Of a DNA stretch of 11,236 bases, positions 6,566 through 11,236 are shown in pieces. The notes under the pieces are model-generated. The model was not told the origin of the DNA, did not search any database, and saw only the letters and a program-made list of their open reading frames with translations. The DNA comes from an uncultured Prevotella sp. (lineage in GTDB: Bacteria; Bacteroidota; Bacteroidia; Bacteroidales; Bacteroidaceae). Location: positions 1-11,236 of the forward strand of contig URSZ01000080.1 of the NCBI GenBank assembly GCA_900550635.1, given 5' to 3'. Made by a program: the position numbers and the translations under genes. The first letter of the stretch is position 1, and each line of letters begins with the position of its first letter.

Positions 6566-6835
6566 TTATTTGCGCAGGCCCAAAGCCTTGACGATTGCGC
6601 GGTAGCGGTTGATGTCGCGGTCTTTCAAATAATTGAGCAACGCGCGGCGCTTGCCTACCAGGCGAACGAGAGCCCTTTCTGTGTTATGATCTTTACGGTT
6701 GGCTTTCATGTGTTCCGTCAAGTGGGAGATACGGTATGAAAATAATGCCACCTGTGCTTCGGGTGAGCCGGTGTCAGTATTCGACTTTCCGTATTGTCCA
6801 AAGATCTCTTTCTTTTTAGCTGGGTCTAAGTACAT
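6566..6835 (-). CDS. rpsO: 30S ribosomal protein S15
   Basis: S15 is a primary 16S rRNA-binding protein that organises the central domain of the small subunit and contributes to a bridge with the 50S subunit. The 89-residue product has the family's exact usual length. It shows the characteristic sequence: TDTGSPEAQVALF near residues 20-32, the rRNA-binding LTEHMKANRKDHNT (39-52), then LVGKRRALLNYL. The ATG at 6833-6835 begins the conserved N-terminus (MYLDPAKKKEIF). It is a monocistronic unit with a near-perfect promoter upstream and a terminator at 6496-6530, divergent from typA. In E. coli S15 represses its own mRNA through a leader structure, but I see no clear equivalent in the short leader here. 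Confidence 0.97.
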   Translation of the reverse strand: MYLDPAKKKEIFGQYGKSNTDTGSPEAQVALFSYRISHLTEHMKANRKDHNTERALVRLVGKRRALLNYLKDRDINRYRAIVKALGLRK

Positions 6836-6893
6836 AAGAAATGTTTGATAATGAAATGTGAATTAAATTTGCCGCATTTGCTGCAAGCGGGTG

Positions 6894-6924
6894 CAAATTT
6901 AGGCATTTGCCTTTAAATAGCAAA
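6894..6924 (-). promoter_or_regulatory. Full-consensus Bacteroidetes promoter of rpsO
   Basis: On the minus strand TTTG (6921-6924) is followed after exactly 19 bases by TAAATTTG (6894-6901), an exact match to TTTG-N19-TAnnTTTG. Transcription would start near 6887, leaving a leader of about 50 nt. This is the best promoter in the window and supports placing the organism in Bacteroidetes. Confidence 0.8.
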
Positions 6925-7008
6925 CTTTAAACAGCATTTTGTGTGCCTTTATGCCTTGTTTTCATTGAAATGGGGCGCGCATACCCTGCTTTTGTGCGTA
7001 AAAAAACG

Positions 7009-7016
7009 TAATTTTG
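7009..7016 (+). promoter_or_regulatory. Candidate -7 promoter box for typA
   Basis: TAATTTTG fits TAnnTTTG and lies 28 bp before the typA ATG, so the leader would be about 20 nt. There is no TTTG at the standard 19-bp spacing (one lies 14 bp upstream). An AAGGA stretch (7030-7034) precedes the ATG by 10 bases and may act as a weak ribosome-binding site. Confidence 0.45.
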
Positions 7017-7044
7017 CAGCGGTTTTAACAAGGATATATTTTAA

Positions 7045-8838
7045 ATGCAAGACATTCGAAACATTGCAATCATTGCCCATGTCGACCACGGTAAGACAAC
7101 CCTTGTCGACAAAATGCTCATGGCCGGAAAACTTTTCCGCGACAACCAGAAAACCGGTACGCAGATTCTCGACAGCAACGACCTTGAGCGCGAAAGGGGC
7201 ATAACTATTTTATCGAAGAACGTTTCGATACGTTACAAGGACGTAAAAATCAACATCATCGATACTCCGGGGCACAGCGACTTCGGCGGCGAGGTGGAGC
7301 GAGTGCTCAACATGGCCGACGGCTGCATTCTGCTTATCGATGCCTTCGAAGGCCCTATGCCGCAAACGCGCTTCGTGCTGCAGAAGGCACTCCAGATAGG
7401 CCTCAAGCCGATAGTGGTGGTAAACAAGGTGGACAAGCCCAACTGCCGCCCAGAGGAGGTGTATGAAATGGCTTTCGACCTCATGTGCGCGCTCGACGCA
7501 ACCGAGGAACAGCTCGACTTCCCGGTGGTTTACGGTTCTGCAAAGCAGGGCTGGATGGGGCCGGATTACAACAAGCCTACAAACGACATAACTTACCTGC
7601 TCGACAAGATAATCGACGTGATACCAGCGCCCAAACAGCTCGAAGGAACGCCGCAAATGCTTATCACGTCGCTTAGCTACTCGAGTTACACCGGCCGGAT
7701 AGCCGTGGGACGTGTGCACCGCGGCACGCTTACCGCCGGAATGGACGTTACTATAGCACATCGCGACGGAACAATGGAGAAAACGAAAATCAAAGACCTC
7801 CAGACGTTCGAAGGCATGGGGCATGCGCACGCCGACAGCGTTTCGAGCGGAGACATATGCGCAATCGTGGGGCTTGAAAACTTCGAGATAGGCGATACTA
7901 TATGCGACCTGGCCAACCCCGAGCCGCTTCCGCCCATTGCAGTCGACGAGCCGACGATGTCCATGCTCTTTACGATAAACGACTCGCCTTTCTTTGGCCG
8001 CGAAGGCAAATTCTGCACCTCGCGCCACATAGGCGAACGCCTGCAGAAGGAACTCGAACGCAACCTTGCGCTGAAAGTCAGGGAAATCTCGCCCGACAGG
8101 TGGATTGTTTCGGGCCGCGGAGTGCTTCACCTCTCGGTGCTTATCGAAACAATGCGCCGCGAAGGCTATGAACTCCAGGTAGGCCAGCCGCAGGTTATAT
8201 ACAAGAACATCGACGGCATGAAATGCGAGCCGGTGGAGGAACTCACAATCAATGTGCCCGAAGAATATTCCAGCAAGATGATTGACATGGTGACGCGCCG
8301 CAAGGGAGAGATGACCTCTATGGAGTCGCAGGGCGACCGCGTGAACATAGAGTTCGAGATTCCTTCGCGCGGTATCATAGGTCTGCGCACCAACGTGCTC
8401 ACCGGCAGCCAGGGAGAGGCGATAATGGCACACCGTTTCAAGGACTACCAGCCTTACAAGGGAGAAATCGTGCGCCGCACCAACGGCTCGATGATAGCCC
8501 TCGAAAGCGGCACGGCCTTTGCCTATGCAATCGACCACCTTCAGGACCGTGGCCGTTTCTTCATCTCACCGCAGGACGAGGTGTACGCCGGGCAGGTGGT
8601 GGGCGAGCATGTTCACGACAACGACCTCGTGGTCAACGTTACCAAAGCAAAACAACTTACCAACATGCGCGCGAGCGGTGCCGACGAAAAGGCGCGCATT
8701 GTGCCGCCGGTTATTTTCTCGCTCGAAGAGGCGCTCGAATACATCAAGGAAGACGAGTATATAGAGGTTACGCCCAAGAGCATGCGAATGCGCAAGATTA
8801 CTCTCGACCACCTTGAGCGCAAACGCGCCAATAGGTAA
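7045..8838 (+). CDS. typA: Ribosome-associated GTPase TypA/BipA
   Basis: TypA/BipA is a translational GTPase related to EF-G. It binds ribosomes and assists 50S assembly and growth under stress or cold. The 597-residue protein has all G motifs: G1 AHVDHGKT (11-18), G2 RGITI (51-55), G3 DTPGH (73-77), G4 NKVD (127-130) and G5 SAK (165-167). Beta-barrel domain II and the EF-G-like domains follow, with the typical strings GRGVLHLSVLIETMRREGYE and IPSRGIIGLR, and the C-terminus is rich in basic residues. Length is normal (about 600). LepA is excluded by the domain strings and the C-terminus. It is transcribed alone, divergent from rpsO, and followed by a terminator 44 bp past the stop. Confidence 0.97.
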   Translation: MQDIRNIAIIAHVDHGKTTLVDKMLMAGKLFRDNQKTGTQILDSNDLERERGITILSKNVSIRYKDVKINIIDTPGHSDFGGEVERVLNMADGCILLIDAFEGPMPQTRFVLQKALQIGLKPIVVVNKVDKPNCRPEEVYEMAFDLMCALDATEEQLDFPVVYGSAKQGWMGPDYNKPTNDITYLLDKIIDVIPAPKQLEGTPQMLITSLSYSSYTGRIAVGRVHRGTLTAGMDVTIAHRDGTMEKTKIKDLQTFEGMGHAHADSVSSGDICAIVGLENFEIGDTICDLANPEPLPPIAVDEPTMSMLFTINDSPFFGREGKFCTSRHIGERLQKELERNLALKVREISPDRWIVSGRGVLHLSVLIETMRREGYELQVGQPQVIYKNIDGMKCEPVEELTINVPEEYSSKMIDMVTRRKGEMTSMESQGDRVNIEFEIPSRGIIGLRTNVLTGSQGEAIMAHRFKDYQPYKGEIVRRTNGSMIALESGTAFAYAIDHLQDRGRFFISPQDEVYAGQVVGEHVHDNDLVVNVTKAKQLTNMRASGADEKARIVPPVIFSLEEALEYIKEDEYIEVTPKSMRMRKITLDHLERKRANR

Positions 8839-8881
8839 ACAACAAGTTTGCGGAAACTGTTTATATTTTAGTACACATCAG

Positions 8882-8919
8882 GGCCTGCTGCAATCAATAT
8901 CGCGGCAGGCCTTGTTTTT
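8882..8919 (+). terminator. Intrinsic terminator of typA
   Basis: GGCCTGCTGC (8882-8891) pairs with GCGGCAGGCC (8902-8911) with one wobble, a 10-nt loop and a T-rich run after it. A second short perfect palindrome, GCCTTTTC-C-GAAAAGGC (8923-8939), follows at once and may back it up. Confidence 0.9.
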
Positions 8920-9017
8920 GCAGCCTTTTCCGAAAAGGCAGACGGGCACTATGGCTTAGGTTTACCGAACGGAGGCGTGTTTGTCGCTGTTTTTTCTTTC
9001 CCCTTAGGACGTCGTAA

Positions 9018-9091
9018 AAAATATGTCTGACATATTTTAAAATAGGTCAGACATATTTTAAATTATCTCTGAGATAATTTTTTTCTTGTGC
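9018..9091 (+). repeat. Triple 21-bp palindromic intergenic element, copy E4
   Basis: Unit 1 (9018-9038) is a perfect palindrome with arms AAAATATGTC and GACATATTTT. Unit 2 (9039-9059) has arms AAAATAGGTC and GACATATTTT. Unit 3 (9060-9080) has changed arms, AAATTATCTC and GAGATAATTT, which are still perfectly complementary. The tail is TTTTCTTGTGC (9081-9091). E4 sits between the convergent typA and PAP2 genes, 12 bp from the PAP2 stop. With its hairpins and T-rich flanks on both sides it could also act as the PAP2 terminator, since no other is visible. Confidence 0.85.
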
Positions 9092-9102
9092 TTACCCGGC
9101 GT

Positions 9103-10431
9103 TCAAAAATTCCATGCCGTTGCTAAGCCGAGCGTAAGCATGTGGAAATATTGCCCTCCGCTTTTGCTTACCGGCGGGAGCAGGTCGTAGTCGGCCGAGA
9201 AACACACCGACATGTCTTTCCTGGCGCGGAAAGTGAACGACAGTCCTGTTCCGGTGCCGAACCCGTTGCCGCCGTCCACGGTTTGCGAAGCGAGGTACAG
9301 GTTGCCGTAATGCACGAATCCCGCCGTAAGCTTCGTTCCCGCAAGCCACCGCTTCGAAACAGGGCACGAGGCGTAAACTCCGGCCGAGGCGTTGAGCAAT
9401 TCGAGGCGGTCGGGCTCGGCCTGGCGGCCGTTGGTTATTATGTTGCAGCTTGCCGTGCCTATTTTCCCGCCTATGCCGATGTGCGTGTTCGCGAAGTAAG
9501 CTCCTTCGACGGCCGCGCAATATCCGCCGGAGGTTCTGAAGTCCAGCATGTCGTTGAGCCGGAAATTTCCGAGCGGAACGTTGAATCCCGTCCGTATTCC
9601 GACGAACGAAGGCTTGTAGCCGCGGTTGGAGATAATGTCTTTGCGGCCGGTTATGTCGAGCCCCTTGTTGCGGAACAGCGCGTCGGTTATGCAGTAACCC
9701 AGTTCGGTGGCGAGTATGCCTATCCCTGCCCCGGCGGCCACGTCGCTCGCCCAGTGGCGGTTCTTGCGTATGCGCAGTATTCCTGTTGCTGCGGCTGTGG
9801 CGTAGCCTCCTATGCTTACGAGCGGGCTGATGTGACCGTATTCGCGGTGCAGTATTGTGGCCGTTACGAACGCCGTGGCCGTGTGCCCCGAGGGAAAGGA
9901 ATGGTCGTCGGAGTTGTCGGGGCGCCCGGTGCTTATGAGGTGTTTCATGCTTTGCGTGGCCGCAAGCATGATAGCGCCGCCCATGGCTCCCGAGGTAACC
10001 ATGCGCCCCCACGAGCTGCGGCTTTCAACGCCAAAGGCTTTCAGCCCCAATGTAACCGCGAGCGGCAGGTATTGTATATACGTCTCGTTTCTCTTGTAAG
10101 TTTTGGGAATGTGTTCGCCGCGCATATTGCGGAAATGCGTGTCTTCGCCTTTTAGCAGCAATGCTCCGGTTATGAGCGGAACTGAGACGTATGTCATGCG
10201 CAATGCTTTTTCCGCGGCGGCAGAACCGGCATGGTTCGCACAGCGTGAGGAATCGCCGGCGGCCGCGCTGTCAACTTCGGTGCACACGGCATTGCCGGCG
10301 TCGTCGAAAGGCATACGGCCGCACGTTCCGGCCGGTTGTACGGCGGCATGTGCGTTGCCTGTGGCGGCGAATAGGAATGCTGGTAAAAGAAGTCTGTTTC
10401 TTGCGATTATTTTACTGTTATGAAAAGCCAT
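9103..10431 (-). CDS. PAP2-family phosphatase fused to a C-terminal outer-membrane beta-barrel-like domain
   Basis: The 442-residue protein has a signal peptide (to about residue 29, AHA before Ala30). Residues 30-75 form a low-complexity, Cys- and Ala-rich linker. A PAP2 acid-phosphatase domain follows (about 78-250) with all three motifs: KxxxxxxRP (Lys163, Arg170, Pro171), PSGH (180-183, His183) and RxxxxxHxxxD (Arg220, His226, Asp230). It should dephosphorylate a lipid or lipid-linked phosphate outside the cytoplasm. Undecaprenyl pyrophosphate, lipid A and phosphatidylglycerol phosphate are possible, but the substrate cannot be read from the sequence. Residues about 272-442 are Gly- and aromatic-rich alternating strands ending in Trp-Asn-Phe, typical of an outer-membrane barrel. 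The ATG at 10429-10431 lies inside the upstream gene (25-bp overlap), implying coupled translation. The start is supported by the signal peptide. Confidence 0.87.
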   Translation of the reverse strand: MAFHNSKIIARNRLLLPAFLFAATGNAHAAVQPAGTCGRMPFDDAGNAVCTEVDSAAAGDSSRCANHAGSAAAEKALRMTYVSVPLITGALLLKGEDTHFRNMRGEHIPKTYKRNETYIQYLPLAVTLGLKAFGVESRSSWGRMVTSGAMGGAIMLAATQSMKHLISTGRPDNSDDHSFPSGHTATAFVTATILHREYGHISPLVSIGGYATAAATGILRIRKNRHWASDVAAGAGIGILATELGYCITDALFRNKGLDITGRKDIISNRGYKPSFVGIRTGFNVPLGNFRLNDMLDFRTSGGYCAAVEGAYFANTHIGIGGKIGTASCNIITNGRQAEPDRLELLNASAGVYASCPVSKRWLAGTKLTAGFVHYGNLYLASQTVDGGNGFGTGTGLSFTFRARKDMSVCFSADYDLLPPVSKSGGQYFHMLTLGLATAWNF

Positions 10432-11126
10432 ACGCTAACCAGAATGATAACCCCGAGCACGAGCTTGTTGTAGAACTTTTTGTTGATATGCCTTATAAGG
10501 CGCATGGCCACGAAATTGCCGAGCATCATCATCGCGCCTATTATTACGCCGTGTATTATGGCGCTGAAACCGAGAAATCCGAGGGCGTGGTATGTGTATG
10601 CCCTTACTATGTGCATTGACGCGGCTGCCAACCCTTCGGTGGCGATGAATGCCACGGGCGACAGGTTGAGCGTGAGGAACACCGAGCTGCTCAATGGCCC
10701 GTAAAGGCCTACAAGTCCGTTTACCGCACCCGTTAACGCCCCGCCGGCAAACATTGTGGGGCGCGACGATGGCAGGCGGAGCTTGCCCATGAAAGTCATA
10801 AAGGCAAACACAACGAGGCAAACGCATATTATGCGGGTGATGGTAACGCGCGGCGCAATGGCAAAGCCGAATGCCCCAAGGGCCGTGAAGGGCAGGGCGA
10901 AGATGGAGAACTGGATTACCTTGCGCCAGCAAATTTTCCTGAAACCTATTATGGCTTTCGAGGCGTTGCTCATAAGCTGCGCCACGGCTGATACGGGCAC
11001 GGCCACTTCTACGCCGAAAAGGCTCGTTATGGCCGGTATTATTATAAGCCCGCCGCTGCAGCCAACGGCTCCCGACAGGAAGCCGCCCACGAAGCCGATT
11101 ATCACGAAAATCAGGTCTACAGGCAT
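10407..11126 (-). CDS. TauE/SafE (TSUP) family membrane protein, putative anion or sulfur-compound exporter
   Basis: The 239-residue protein is hydrophobic throughout, with about seven or eight membrane segments. It shows the internal duplication of the TauE/SafE family: a Gly-rich motif GGFLSGAVGCSGG (14-26) is echoed by GALTGAVNGLVGLYGP (129-144). Characterised members export or import sulfite, sulfoacetate, taurine-derived or other organic anions, but substrate cannot be assigned here. It is slightly short against the usual 240-270 residues but has both halves. The ATG at 11124-11126 lies about 22 bp from a -7 promoter box. The last 25 bp overlap the start of the PAP2 gene, so both are probably one transcript. 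A functional link between them is not evident. Confidence 0.87.
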   Translation of the reverse strand: MPVDLIFVIIGFVGGFLSGAVGCSGGLIIIPAITSLFGVEVAVPVSAVAQLMSNASKAIIGFRKICWRKVIQFSIFALPFTALGAFGFAIAPRVTITRIICVCLVVFAFMTFMGKLRLPSSRPTMFAGGALTGAVNGLVGLYGPLSSSVFLTLNLSPVAFIATEGLAAASMHIVRAYTYHALGFLGFSAIIHGVIIGAMMMLGNFVAMRLIRHINKKFYNKLVLGVIILVSVWLFITVK

Positions 11127-11147
11127 AGGTTTTATGTTTTATATGTG

Positions 11148-11155
11148 CAAAGTTA
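11148..11155 (-). promoter_or_regulatory. Candidate -7 promoter box for the TSUP-PAP2 pair
   Basis: TAACTTTG on the minus strand fits TAnnTTTG and would place the start near 11141, about 15 nt before the ATG. No clear -33 TTTG is present. The remaining sequence to 11236 shows no gene. Confidence 0.5.
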
Positions 11156-11236
11156 CTAAAAAAAAGTGAAATGCGGAAAGATATAGTGATAGAATTGAGT
11201 TACAAGGGTTTTGGTTGAAGTGGCGATAATCCGTGA

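Noticed and set aside
7210..8538. 442-codon antisense open frame within typA
   Set aside because: It is a shadow of a GC-biased real gene: no recognisable protein and no promoter. The plus-strand frame is clearly TypA. The long plus-strand frames over nrdD (1638-2435, 2478-3323) and over the PAP2 gene (9142-10155) were rejected on the same grounds.

Overview
The window looks like a stretch of a Bacteroidales chromosome (gut-type strict anaerobe, moderate GC; I cannot name the genus). Three things point there. The promoter-like sites follow the Bacteroidetes pattern TTTG-N19-TAnnTTTG. Shine-Dalgarno sites are weak or absent. The proteins are typical of the group: class III ribonucleotide reductase, ATP-type PEP carboxykinase, a secreted glycoside hydrolase and a PAP2 phosphatase fused to an apparent beta-barrel.

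Layout, left to right. Positions 1-549 (minus) hold the N-terminal 183 residues of a secreted alpha-galactosidase-like glycoside hydrolase that runs off the left edge. nrdG (1031-1501) and nrdD (1494-3623) overlap on the minus strand and form the anaerobic ribonucleotide reductase operon. It is preceded by a long, structured, AT-rich upstream region. pckA (4422-6026, minus) and rpsO (6566-6835, minus) each have their own terminator. rpsO and typA/bipA (7045-8838, plus) diverge from a 209-bp promoter region. On the right, a TauE/SafE-type membrane protein (10407-11126) and a PAP2 phosphatase/beta-barrel fusion (9103-10431) overlap by 25 bp on the minus strand.

The most unusual thing in the window is not a gene. 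Four intergenic elements (670-743, 4209-4282, 6367-6440, 9018-9091), two per strand, share one strict architecture. Each is three 21-bp units, mostly imperfect to perfect palindromes on the theme AAAATATGTC / GACATATTTT, followed by an 11-bp T-rich tail ending near TTGCTC, for 74 bp in total. They sit in every long gap that contains a gene 3' end, 56-171 bp beyond a clear intrinsic terminator. None is found in the only gap made purely of divergent promoters. One unit differs from the consensus in both arms yet stays perfectly palindromic. This looks like a dispersed, REP/BIME-like intergenic repeat family, presumably with many copies genome-wide. I do not recognise it as a named family, and its function is open.

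The genes are mostly core metabolism (anaerobic dNTP supply, gluconeogenic or fermentative C3/C4 interconversion, translation) and do not form one pathway. Only nrdD-nrdG and the TauE/SafE-PAP2 pair look like operons.
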